A stretch of 64,000 nt of DNA, from NCBI RefSeq assembly GCF_000382165.1, contig NZ_KB907703.1, positions 62,001-126,000 on the forward strand, given 5' to 3'. Below, one piece after another: positions 56,825 through 64,000 of this stretch. Source of the DNA: Arsukibacterium perlucidum DSM 18276 (GTDB lineage: Bacteria; Pseudomonadota; Gammaproteobacteria; Enterobacterales; Alteromonadaceae). A program made the translations under genes and the position numbers. The notes under the pieces were generated by a model. The model ran no database searches. It was not told where the DNA came from and worked only from the letters and a program-made list of their open reading frames with translations. Every line of letters starts with the position of its first letter. The stretch's first letter is position 1.

Positions 56825-56854
56825 ATAATAAACGGTATTTTTCGGTAGGGTCAA
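56825..56854 (-). promoter_or_regulatory. Probable sigma-70 promoter of the TonB receptor
   Basis: On the minus strand -35 TTGACC (56849-56854), 18-bp spacer, -10 TATTAT (56825-56830). It predicts a leader of about 110 nt. Confidence 0.65.
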
Positions 56855-56903
56855 CAGCTTTTATTGAACAATTTCACCAGGGGGTTGTCTTTGGCGAATT
56901 TTG

Positions 56904-56949
56904 CCTAAAATTCAGGCACTCCCTAAAACAGGGCACTTTAGCCCTAAAA
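56904..56949 (-). repeat. Three TTTTAGG repeats upstream of the receptor promoter
   Basis: CCTAAAA on the plus strand begins at 56904, 56922 and 56943 (spacings 18 and 21 bp, near two helical turns), just upstream of the -35 element. Another copy begins at 57126. Direct repeats in this position are typical of a DNA-binding regulator site, though AT-rich background could produce some. Confidence 0.4.
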
Positions 56950-57225
56950 TGGTTCCAAACCACCATAAATACTCAGTTTGACCAGTTAATCACCCTCTGA
57001 AACGCCATTTGCAGTCATTTTGGGGTCTAATAGCGGGTAATAGCTTCGCTAAATGCGTAATTTATTATTTACACTCTTGCGTTTTTTTTGAAACAGTCAT
57101 TTTAAGCCTGACCGAACTAAATCGGCCTAAAATACGTCGTGCTGATAGTTTGCGGCTAAAAAGGCGCTTTTTCTGGCTAATAATGCGCTTTGCTTAATAG
57201 TATTTAGCTGGTTAGAATTAGTAAA

Positions 57226-57241
57226 CTGTACGTCTATACAG
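57226..57241 (+). promoter_or_regulatory. LexA (SOS) box upstream of dinG
   Basis: CTGT-ACGTCTAT-ACAG matches the gammaproteobacterial LexA consensus CTGT-N8-ACAG exactly. It lies 16 bp before the dinG start codon. dinG is a known SOS gene in E. coli. Confidence 0.85.
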
Positions 57242-57257
57242 GCTAACTAACCAACTC

Positions 57258-59315
57258 ATGTCAACCGAACCGATGCTTTCTGAAAAGCTAAAACAGCAAA
57301 TTCGTGACGCCCAGCAACAACTAAAAATGGCGTTACCAAATTATCATAACCGGCCGGGCCAGAATAAACTGATTGCCGAAATGGCTAATATTGTTGCCGG
57401 CCATTATCACCGGCACGACCGGATAGGTCTGGTTGAGGCTGGGACCGGGACCGGTAAATCATTAGCTTACTTGCTGGCGACCTTGCCCGTTGCTCTGGCC
57501 CGGCAAAAAAAGCTGGTTATCGCTACCGCGACGGTTGCACTGCAAGAGCAACTTATTAATAAAGATCTGCCCTTTTTCCGGGAGCACAGCGCTATTGAGT
57601 TTGAGTACAATCTGGTTAAAGGCCGTTCGCGCTATGCCTGTATCGAACGGTTAAAGCAACAACTGGTGCAACCGGATTTACTGACCAGTAGTGAGCGCAA
57701 TCAGTTCGCGCTGCTGGAAACACTTTATCAGGCCTGGCAGCAACGTAGTTGGCTTGGTGACAAAGATACCCTGCCAGTCGCCGTTGACGACACACTGTGG
57801 CAGAGCATCAGTGCCGACCCTTATCATTGCACTAAACATGACAAGCGCCATCACAATTGTCCGTTTCATCTGGCCCGGGCAGAAATTGCTGATGCCCAAT
57901 TACTGGTGGTTAACCACAGCCTGCTGCTGGCCGACTTAGCCTCAGGCAATGCAGTTTTGCCTGCACCAGAAGACTGTATTTATGTGATTGATGAGGCGCA
58001 TCATCTGCCGGCTTGTGGCCGTGATTATTTTGCGGCGTTTGCCCAGCTAAGCCAGCCACAGCTTTGGCTGGATAAATTAGGTCAGCTTGCCAGCCAGTTA
58101 ATCCAGACCCTGCCTGAAACCAGCTTAAAAGATTTACTGAAACTGGACGACAGTCGCAATGAACTGCTCGGCCTGCTTCAGCCAGTGGAGCGAAGCCTCA
58201 GTGAATGGCAAAACCGCTGGTTTACTGAAACTGCGCAGACAGATTATCGCTTTGAACATGCCGCTCTGCCCAAGCTTTGGCAGCAACAAGCTGAGCCTAT
58301 TGCCAGTTGCGCCCAAAAAACCCTGACCTTACTGGACAAAATCAGTACCGCAGTCGGTGAGGTTGCGTTAACAGCCAGCAAACGAAAAAGCCAGACAAAG
58401 CTGTTGCAGGAGCTAAGCCAACTGGCGCAAAAGCTGGAACAGCAGCACGCGTTGTGGCAGCTGTATGCACAACCTCAGGCTGAACCTGCATACCAGGCGC
58501 GCTGGGTAGTGCGAGACCACCAACAGCACGTTACAGCCCATGCCTGCCCACTTAGTGTGGCAAACACGCTGGAGCAACTGCTATTTTCTCAGGCTTATGC
58601 CTGCATTTTATGCTCGGCCACGCTTACCGTATTGAATTCGTTTGACCATATAAAATTTGAGCTGGGTTTAACAGCCCACACCGGCTTACAAACCGTCAGG
58701 GTCGACTCGCCTTTTGCCTATCAGCAAAACGGGGTAATTGTCCTGCCTAAAATGCAAAATGAACCGACCGCAAGCGGTTATACCGACGAGCTGATTAGCT
58801 TGCTGCCAAAGTATTTGCCCAGCCAGCAAGCAAGTCTGGTACTGTTTGCTTCATACTGGCAGATGCAGCAGGTGGCAGAAGCATTACGAAAAACAGGCTT
58901 GTCATTGCTGGTGCAGGGTGAAGCTTCGCGTCAGGCTTTGCTCAGCCTGCATCGGGAAAACTGTCAGCACAATAAAACCAGCATTTTATTTGGCACCCAA
59001 AGTTTTTCAGAGGGCTTGGATTTGCCCGGCAAGCTGCTAACTAATCTGGTGATAACTAAACTGCCTTTCGCGGTACCAACATCACCGCTGGAAGCCGCGA
59101 TGAGTGAAGCCGTTACCCGCAAGGGTGGCAATCCCTTTGTGCAACTGGCCATCCCCGCAACCGCCAGGAAACTGGTGCAAGCTTGTGGTAGACTGCTGCG
59201 CCAGGAGCAGGATCAGGGCCGGATTGTTATTCTGGACCGGCGCCTGGTAAGTAAATCATATGGTAAGGCTATGCTGGACACCCTGCCGCCATTTCAACGC
59301 CAGATTGATTACTAA
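57258..59315 (+). CDS. dinG: DinG-family ATP-dependent DNA helicase
   Basis: XPD/DinG superfamily 2 helicase, 5'-3', acting on D-loops, R-loops and forks. 685 residues. Walker A EAGTGTGKSLAY (60-71), DEAH box DEAHHL (245-250), later motifs LCSATLTVLNSFD, FGTQSFSEGLDLPG and QACGRLLRQEQDQGRIVILDRR. The Fe-S region has only three Cys (C128, C191, C201): the spacing HCTKHDKRHHNCPF lacks the middle Cys found in E. coli DinG (C194, C199, C205). LexA box directly upstream. First of four linked genes. Confidence 0.92.
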   Translation: MSTEPMLSEKLKQQIRDAQQQLKMALPNYHNRPGQNKLIAEMANIVAGHYHRHDRIGLVEAGTGTGKSLAYLLATLPVALARQKKLVIATATVALQEQLINKDLPFFREHSAIEFEYNLVKGRSRYACIERLKQQLVQPDLLTSSERNQFALLETLYQAWQQRSWLGDKDTLPVAVDDTLWQSISADPYHCTKHDKRHHNCPFHLARAEIADAQLLVVNHSLLLADLASGNAVLPAPEDCIYVIDEAHHLPACGRDYFAAFAQLSQPQLWLDKLGQLASQLIQTLPETSLKDLLKLDDSRNELLGLLQPVERSLSEWQNRWFTETAQTDYRFEHAALPKLWQQQAEPIASCAQKTLTLLDKISTAVGEVALTASKRKSQTKLLQELSQLAQKLEQQHALWQLYAQPQAEPAYQARWVVRDHQQHVTAHACPLSVANTLEQLLFSQAYACILCSATLTVLNSFDHIKFELGLTAHTGLQTVRVDSPFAYQQNGVIVLPKMQNEPTASGYTDELISLLPKYLPSQQASLVLFASYWQMQQVAEALRKTGLSLLVQGEASRQALLSLHRENCQHNKTSILFGTQSFSEGLDLPGKLLTNLVITKLPFAVPTSPLEAAMSEAVTRKGGNPFVQLAIPATARKLVQACGRLLRQEQDQGRIVILDRRLVSKSYGKAMLDTLPPFQRQIDY

Positions 59316-59345
59316 TCTATTTACATATTGACAGGATAAAGCCCG

Positions 59346-60131
59346 TTGTTAACTGAACTGCTGCCCCCAACTGATTTGTTGCTAATTCTCTGTGCGGTAG
59401 CCTTTATCGCTGGTTATATCGACGCTATCGCCGGCGGCGGCGGTTTACTGACGGTGCCGGCATTACTGACGGCGGGCTTACCGCCCCACCTGGTGTTAGG
59501 TACCAATAAACTGGCCGCAACCTTTGGCTCACTTACCGCATCATTGACGTACTACCGCAAACGGCTATTTAACCCGCGATACTGGAGACGCAGCCTGGGA
59601 TATACAGCGGTTGGTGCCTTGCTTGGTACCCTGGTTGTTGACCAGCTTAGTACCGCCCTGCTGGAAAAGTTATTACCCATTCTGATATTGTTGGCGGCGA
59701 TTTACACTTTGTTCAACCGGATCCAGCCGGATGACCGGTTACAACTGCCCCCTGAAAACAGCAAACTGTACTGGCAGCAACGGTTGCAGGGTTTAACCCT
59801 TGGGTTTTATGACGGCGTGGCGGGGCCCGGTGCCGGCGCATTCTGGATGGTGTCCAGCATGGCGCTGTATAAAATAAACCTGTTACTGACCAGTGGCGTG
59901 GCCCGCACCATGAATTTCATCAGTAATGGCTTTTCACTCATCGCGTTTATGGCATTGGGCCATGTTAATTATGTGCTGGGCATTGCGATGGGGTTGTGCC
60001 TGATGCTGGGCGCCTTGCTTGGTGCTCACAGTGCTATCCGCTTTGGCAGCAAGTTTATCCGGCCGGTGTTTATCAGTGTGGTAATAGCGATTGCCCTGCG
60101 TTTGGCCTGGCAGGCCTGGAGTAACGCATGA
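59346..60131 (+). CDS. TSUP (TauE/SafE) family membrane transporter
   Basis: 261 residues with seven to eight hydrophobic segments; family signature AGYIDAIAGGGGLLTVPALL near residue 22, repeated in the second half as GFYDGVAGPGAGAFWM. Members move sulfite, sulfonates or related anions; substrate not predictable. Starts with TTG at 59346 (ACAGGATAAA upstream). 30 bp after dinG and overlapping priC by 4 bp, so co-transcribed and possibly SOS-responsive. Confidence 0.88.
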   Translation: MLTELLPPTDLLLILCAVAFIAGYIDAIAGGGGLLTVPALLTAGLPPHLVLGTNKLAATFGSLTASLTYYRKRLFNPRYWRRSLGYTAVGALLGTLVVDQLSTALLEKLLPILILLAAIYTLFNRIQPDDRLQLPPENSKLYWQQRLQGLTLGFYDGVAGPGAGAFWMVSSMALYKINLLLTSGVARTMNFISNGFSLIAFMALGHVNYVLGIAMGLCLMLGALLGAHSAIRFGSKFIRPVFISVVIAIALRLAWQAWSNA

Positions 60132-60685
60132 CTGCCCTGCAACTACTGGCCAGTCAGCTGACCGAGTTGTATCAGCGGGCCGGTGAGATTGATAGCAAAC
60201 GCCAGCCCGGCAAACCACAAGACTGGTTTGAAAGTGGCCTGTTTAGTTGCCATTCCCCCAATTTGGCTGACTACGTTGCTGATGCCAGGCGCAACCTTAA
60301 GCGGCTTAGCGATAATCAGCCCCCCCTGTCAGCAGCCAGCCAACAGCGTTTAGCCGAGCATTTAGCCGCTCAGGTCGATGCGCTTACCCGCGCCTTCAGT
60401 AACCAGCAAACCCGCAGCAAGTTTCAGCGCGGGGTAAAAATAAACCGGCAGCAGGCAGAAAAACCAATCGCCAGCAAGCCCGGCACCGTCGATTTATACC
60501 AGCAATTAAGCGAATTTCAGCAATTTGAGCGCCGGTTACTGGACATGATAGAGCAAGCCGAACGTTACCGCGGTGACGGTAATGCCGACCGGATACTGGC
60601 GCTGCATGCCAGACTGGGACGTTGCCGCAAAGCCATCAGTGAAGTGGAGCAGGCTATTTTGCAGCACGAGCGTCAGGTTCCCTGA
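60128..60685 (+). CDS. priC: Primosomal replication restart protein PriC
   Basis: 185 residues, all helical, Arg/Gln-rich. The N-terminal part QLLASQLTELYQRAGEID and the C-terminal signature LYQQLSEFQQFERRLLDMI match PriC. PriC recognises stalled forks and helps load DnaB. ATGA overlap with the transporter gene upstream and a 1-bp overlap with the deacetylase downstream. In E. coli priC sits near apt; here it is in the dinG operon behind a LexA box. Confidence 0.85.
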   Translation: MTALQLLASQLTELYQRAGEIDSKRQPGKPQDWFESGLFSCHSPNLADYVADARRNLKRLSDNQPPLSAASQQRLAEHLAAQVDALTRAFSNQQTRSKFQRGVKINRQQAEKPIASKPGTVDLYQQLSEFQQFERRLLDMIEQAERYRGDGNADRILALHARLGRCRKAISEVEQAILQHERQVP

Positions 60686-61623
60686 TGGCTAAAGTAATAC
60701 CAGGCCTGGTCTACCACCCATGTTATAGCGCGCTTAGCCTGCCTGAGCGCCATCGCTACCCTATTACCAAGTATCAGGCGTTATATCAGGCATTGTTGTC
60801 TTCAGGATTATACCCTGAGGCTTTCAGTGTGCCTGAACCCGTCGCCGCCGCTGAACTGACAAACATCCATGACAACGGCTATATCGACAGCATTTGCAAT
60901 GGCACTATAACGGCGCAAGCAATGCGGCGGATTGGCTTTCCGTGGTCACAGGCGCTGGTTGATCGTTCTCTGGTATCCGTGGCCGGCACCCGGTTAGCTG
61001 CCGAGCTGGCGTTGAGCCATGGCATAGGGTTACATTTAAGTGGCGGCTATCATCATGCCAGACGCAGTGAAGGTGCTGGTTTTTGTGTATTCAACGATTT
61101 GGCGTTTACTGCTCAAAGCATGCTGGCCCGCGGGCTGACTAAAATTCTGATTTTTGATCTGGATGTACATCAGGGCGACGGCACTGCCGGTATTTTTGCC
61201 GCTGAGCCGGCCATTATTACTGCTTCCGTGCACTGCGAAAAGAACTTTCCTGCCCGCAAAATCAGCTCTGACTGGGACATTGGTCTGGCAAAACAATGCA
61301 GCGACGCAGAATATTTAGAAGCAGTAAGCCAGAGTCTGGAGAGTTTACTGAACTGGCATCAGCCAGAACTGGTGCTGTACGATGCCGGGGTGGATATTCA
61401 CCAGCAGGATGAGCTGGGGTTGCTGGATATTTCAACCGATGCGCTTTATCAGCGGGATCTGCTGGTACTTAGCGCCTGCCGCAGCCGGGATATACCGGTA
61501 GCTGCGGTAATTGGCGGTGGCTATCAGCGTGATGTAGCAGCCTTAACCCAGCTGCATTTGCAATTGTTTAAGGCTGCGTTTGCGGTTGCTGGTTTAGCGC
61601 TCAGGCCCGAAATAGAAACCTAA
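60685..61623 (+). CDS. Histone deacetylase superfamily amidohydrolase
   Basis: 312 residues. Zinc-dependent deacetylase fold: GLHLSGGYHHARRSEGAGFCVFND (tandem catalytic His, in two parts), metal ligands in IFDLDVHQGDGTAG, YDAGVDIHQQDELG, and GGGYQRDV. Bacterial members act on acetylpolyamines, acetoin-pathway proteins or unknown acetylated substrates. TGATG junction with priC. Its last 30 bp overlap the convergent tryptophan dioxygenase gene. Confidence 0.9.
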   Translation: MAKVIPGLVYHPCYSALSLPERHRYPITKYQALYQALLSSGLYPEAFSVPEPVAAAELTNIHDNGYIDSICNGTITAQAMRRIGFPWSQALVDRSLVSVAGTRLAAELALSHGIGLHLSGGYHHARRSEGAGFCVFNDLAFTAQSMLARGLTKILIFDLDVHQGDGTAGIFAAEPAIITASVHCEKNFPARKISSDWDIGLAKQCSDAEYLEAVSQSLESLLNWHQPELVLYDAGVDIHQQDELGLLDISTDALYQRDLLVLSACRSRDIPVAAVIGGGYQRDVAALTQLHLQLFKAAFAVAGLALRPEIET

Positions 61624-62691
61624 TTTACGTTTAATTTGCTCCGGCAACACTGGCAAGTCAGATTTTGGCAATAAAAAAGTCGCCATATTAAACAAATCAG
61701 TAAAAATCCGGTTTTTTTCTGTAGTGCGCTTTAAATAGTCATGGCCGGAGGAACCGCCAGTACCAATTTTGGTTCCAAGCATCCGTTGCACCATCATTGC
61801 GTGCTTGTAACGCCAAATCGTCAGGTTTTCATCAATTTCTGTTAAACAGGTCAGCAACTGAAAGGGTAAATTAAATACCGGCTCTTCCTGGTACAGACTG
61901 ATAAATAATGCCGATAGCATGGCACGTTGACTTAACCGGAAACTGCCCTGGGTTTGCAGTTCCTGGTACTTTTCTTTATCAAGCAACGCCGCAAACTTAG
62001 CCCGGGTGCGCTCAATTTCTGCCAGTTGCAGTTCACGCTCCTGCTCAGCTATCTGTGCTATGCCAGAGACAGTGTTGGCGTCTTCATCCAGCATTTGCGC
62101 AGTGGCATTATGATACATCTGCCAGAAGCTAAAGTCGTCCAGTTGCAGAAATGGCATCCGTTCCAGCCATTTTTCTATCCGCTCAAATAAACTGGGTTCA
62201 GTTTCCAGTGCCTGCAAAAAATCACGATCTTTTTGGTTTAAGCGGCTATAAAATGAGTTTTTATCAAAGTCGATGCGATATTCACTTTTCAGGCCAAGGC
62301 CGATTTCCAGCATCTTAAACTGCACACTCTGAAAGCCGGATGCCGGCACCAGATAATCCCGGAACGACATAAAATCCTGCGGCGTCATGGTTTCCATAAC
62401 GGCAATTTGCTGGTTCAGCAATTGCTGGATACTGATCACCCGTTTTAACTTGTGCACAATGCCGGTTAATTGCTGATCTTTAACTTCCGCTTCGGCAAAT
62501 ACAGCCATCACAGCTTTTAATTCATGCAGTATTTGCTTAAACCATAATTCATACACCTGATGCACCACAATAAACAGCGTTTCATCATGGGCTTCAGCAG
62601 CATACTTCGCACTTTCCGGCGCCTGGGCAGTGAGAATTTTATCCAGTTGCAGATAATCGCCGTAATAACAGGGGGTGGTGTTTTTTTGCAT
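61594..62691 (-). CDS. kynA: Tryptophan 2,3-dioxygenase
   Basis: Haem enzyme opening the indole ring to N-formylkynurenine, first step of the kynurenine pathway. 365 residues from the ATG at 62691 (GCGGAAATCTTTC upstream); the frame opens at 62733. Motifs: YYGDYLQLDKIL, FIVVHQVYELWFKQILHEL, FMSFRDYLVPASGFQSVQF, and GTGGSSGHDYLKRT. Usual bacterial length is about 280-380. No other kynurenine-pathway genes are adjacent. Confidence 0.93.
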   Translation of the reverse strand: MQKNTTPCYYGDYLQLDKILTAQAPESAKYAAEAHDETLFIVVHQVYELWFKQILHELKAVMAVFAEAEVKDQQLTGIVHKLKRVISIQQLLNQQIAVMETMTPQDFMSFRDYLVPASGFQSVQFKMLEIGLGLKSEYRIDFDKNSFYSRLNQKDRDFLQALETEPSLFERIEKWLERMPFLQLDDFSFWQMYHNATAQMLDEDANTVSGIAQIAEQERELQLAEIERTRAKFAALLDKEKYQELQTQGSFRLSQRAMLSALFISLYQEEPVFNLPFQLLTCLTEIDENLTIWRYKHAMMVQRMLGTKIGTGGSSGHDYLKRTTEKNRIFTDLFNMATFLLPKSDLPVLPEQIKRKLGFYFGPER

Positions 62692-62818
62692 GAAAGATTT
62701 CCGCTTATTCTGACCACGGCATTGTAACAGCACACATAGTTAACTCAATCTTTCTATGGCCTTTTGCTGCTAAGCTGATTATGCTAAATATCAACACTCC
62801 CCAACTGACGAGGCAACA

Positions 62819-63079
62819 ATGAAACTGGACGATGACATTCATAATTATTATGAAAAACTGTTACTGGACCATATCGTTGAATTAGAGCTCGACAACAGCA
62901 AAGACAGCGAATATCTGGCTGATTTATGCTGTATCTCCCTGAACTTACTGCCACCGCGTTATATTCGCTATGAAGTGGATATGTCTTTTTACCTGCCACA
63001 AAGCGAGCGCTTTGAAATGCAGATGAAAGTGAAAGAAGCCGTCAACCGGGCCAGACAATTTCTGGATGAAAATAAGTGA
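62819..63079 (+). CDS. ComFB-like protein
   Basis: 86 residues. [16 protein letters not shown], then [21 protein letters not shown], then [19 protein letters not shown]: the LPPRYIRY pattern is typical of the late-competence ComFB family, some of which bind cyclic di-nucleotides in cyanobacteria. Role in gammaproteobacteria unknown. A GTGA overlap joins it to the next gene. Confidence 0.8.
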   Translation: MKLDDDIHNYYEKLLLDHIVELELDNSKDSEYLADLCCISLNLLPPRYIRYEVDMSFYLPQSERFEMQMKVKEAVNRARQFLDENK

Positions 63080-63294
63080 CGTCAGAGACAGAACCTGAAC
63101 AAAATAGCAGCGCCGGTTTGGCCAATGCGCCATTGCATGTCAAACTGGCTGTTGATTTAATTATGTTACTTGAACAACAGCAGCTTGCTGATAGCGACGT
63201 GTTAGCAGCATTGGATATTGTGATAGCGGATTATCAGAAAAAACTTAAAGTGGGTGGCAACTCCACCAGCCACATCCCGGCACCTGCATCATAA
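63076..63294 (+). CDS. YbaM-like protein (DUF2496)
   Basis: 72 residues from a GTG start inside a GTGA overlap with the ComFB-like gene. The core [20 protein letters not shown] and [13 protein letters not shown] matches E. coli YbaM, a small protein of unknown function encoded beside priC there. Residues after the core (from about 60) are low-complexity and lie over the 4.5S RNA gene on the other strand. A shorter start nearer LANAP is possible. Confidence 0.75.
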   Translation: MTSETEPEQNSSAGLANAPLHVKLAVDLIMLLEQQQLADSDVLAALDIVIADYQKKLKVGGNSTSHIPAPAS

Positions 63295-63365
63295 GCTGTG
63301 GCTGCTTCCTTCCGGACCTGACCAGGTTAACCTACTAGCATTGCGAGAGGACCAATGGAGTTACC
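63253..63365 (-). ncRNA. ffs: 4.5S signal recognition particle RNA
   Basis: About 113 nt on the minus strand. The conserved apical core CAGGTCCGGAAGGAAGCAGCC is present (quoted here as CAGGTCCGGAAGG and AAGCAGCC), with flanking CCTCTCGCAATGC and GGTGCCGGGATG. The ends pair as GGTAACTCC/GGAGTTGCC, closing the long hairpin. Partner of Ffh in co-translational targeting. A T-run (complement of 63241-63250) beyond the 3' end may terminate it. Its 3' 42 bp overlap the end of the YbaM-like gene. Exact ends are estimates. Confidence 0.93.
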
Positions 63366-63393
63366 ATTGACTGCCAAAGGGTTGCACCTGAAC

Positions 63394-63424
63394 GGCAGGC
63401 CCGCATTATGCGCAATGGCCTGCC
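63394..63424. repeat. 8-bp GC-rich inverted repeat between ffs and the DUF3014 gene
   Basis: GGCAGGCC (63394-63401) and GGCCTGCC (63417-63424) flank a 15-bp spacer. It could end the leftward DUF3014 transcript before ffs, though no T-run follows. Confidence 0.45.
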
Positions 63425-63485
63425 AGGTTTCAAGTGATTTAGTCATATCCAGGCTTTACTGCTTAATCTTTGAGCAACGCTTTGT

Positions 63486-64000
63486 TCAGTTGGTACTTTC
63501 CAGTAAAGACAGATATTGTTGTGCCACCACCCTCAACCGCTGATGATTGTCTGGTCCGAGGCGAATAACTTGTTTTTCAAGGTCGCTACGTTCCTCTATA
63601 GCAGGATCAGCATAGGTATAAGCAACAGACTTGCGCACCAGAGTAGTGTCTGCTGTGTTTGGCTCGATAGCTAAAAATTGCTGCAGTGCCTGCTTTAAAC
63701 GTTGGCGAAAGCTCAGTTCCGGATAGCCCAGCTCACCAAAAGCTTGATCAAACAGTGGCTGGTAACGCTGAAGTAACTGCAGTATTTGTTCGGGCTCTGC
63801 ATTTTCCAGCAAGCGAACATAAGGCTCATACCGCTGATAACCGGCAGGGTCAATCTGATAGGTCTGATTATTCTGACCAGGAGTAGCAACAAAGGGTTGA
63901 TCCAGTGGTACAACAACAGGGTGATTAGCAACCAGCTGTCGCTGAGCCAGATTGTCCACGGTTACCACCAGATTACGAACCATTTGTTCAGTATTGATTA
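63486..64000 (-). CDS. DUF3014 family protein, N-terminus beyond the window
   Basis: The frame is open through the window edge: reading in from 64000 it gives INTEQMVRNLVVTVDNLAQ, so the ATG at 63983 is internal rather than the start. Conserved DUF3014 features: VVTVDNLAQRQL, GYQRYEPYVRLL, AFGELGYPELSF, VAYTYADPAIEE and IRLGPDNHQRLR. Members are usually about 250-300 residues with an N-terminal membrane anchor, which would lie outside. Function unknown; probably envelope-located. Confidence 0.8.
   Translation of the reverse strand, partial: INTEQMVRNLVVTVDNLAQRQLVANHPVVVPLDQPFVATPGQNNQTYQIDPAGYQRYEPYVRLLENAEPEQILQLLQRYQPLFDQAFGELGYPELSFRQRLKQALQQFLAIEPNTADTTLVRKSVAYTYADPAIEERSDLEKQVIRLGPDNHQRLRVVAQQYLSLLESTN

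Larger units (their letters stand above)
56710..57257. other. Divergent control region between TonB receptor and dinG, no gene seen
   Basis: 548 bp with only short unsupported frames. It contains the receptor promoter (56825-56854), three closely spaced TTTTAGG copies upstream of it (56904-56949), a fourth copy at 57126-57132, a small CACTA/TAGTG hairpin ahead of the receptor ribosome-binding site, and the LexA box of dinG (57226-57241). Confidence 0.7.

Noticed and set aside
56210-56848. 212-codon rightward frame over the TonB receptor start
   Set aside because: Antisense shadow of the plug domain; no ribosome-binding site and no family-like sequence.

Overview
The window is ordinary, densely packed chromosome from a gammaproteobacterium. 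The best guess is an Alteromonadales/Chromatiales marine-type lineage such as Rheinheimera, Alishewanella or Arsukibacterium. The guess rests on three things: classical gamma-proteobacterial gene orders (fabB-pdxB-asd-fimV-truA-accD-folC-dedD-cvpA-purF and apt-dnaX-ybaB-recR-htpG-adk), a MotY-type sodium-motor protein beside rnt, and TonB receptor/2-oxoglutarate oxygenase gene sets. No phage, complete insertion sequence or CRISPR array was seen. The lineage is an inference from protein flavour; no 16S gene is present.

Layout. 1-3700: 3' part of tig (cut by the window edge) and proBA. 4057-4752: tRNA operon Pro-Arg-His-Pro, read leftwards from a promoter with a GC-rich discriminator and carrying three truncated tRNA-Pro repeats. 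4882-11335: folD, a periplasmic solute-binding protein, a transposase relic, cysS, ppiB, lpxH, miaE and a Yip1-family membrane protein. 11424-23783: the purF-to-fabB block, all leftward, covering purine, folate and fatty-acid synthesis, polar landmark FimV, tRNA pseudouridylation and PLP synthesis. 23963-29354: mnmC, motY, rnt, grxD and sodB. 29609-34340: the prkA-yeaH-spoVR stress operon. 34354-36341: a response regulator with a CheC-like output domain next to a diguanylate cyclase. 36472-46490: tpx, a heat-inducible small heat-shock gene with a probable RNA thermometer, adk, a chemoreceptor, htpG (sigma-32 promoter), recR, ybaB, dnaX with a frameshift signal, and apt.

46994-56709 is the most unusual region. 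A TonB-dependent receptor is followed on the same strand by a prolyl-4-hydroxylase-like oxygenase, a small lipoprotein, an aspartyl/asparaginyl beta-hydroxylase-like protein, a TPR protein with a C-terminal 2OG-Fe oxygenase domain and a TPR-sulfotransferase. A fourth 2OG-Fe oxygenase converges from the other side. This looks like a peptide/protein modification set tied to an outer-membrane receptor.

57226-64000: a LexA box in front of a dinG-TSUP transporter-priC-deacetylase operon, then tryptophan 2,3-dioxygenase, a ComFB/YbaM-like gene pair overlapping the 4.5S SRP RNA gene, and the start-truncated end of a DUF3014 gene.

Regulatory signals read directly from sequence include sigma-32 promoters (htpG, hsp20), a LexA box (dinG), a FabR-like box (fabB), a stable-RNA-type promoter (tRNA operon), a sigma-70-type promoter (TonB receptor) and many rho-independent terminators.
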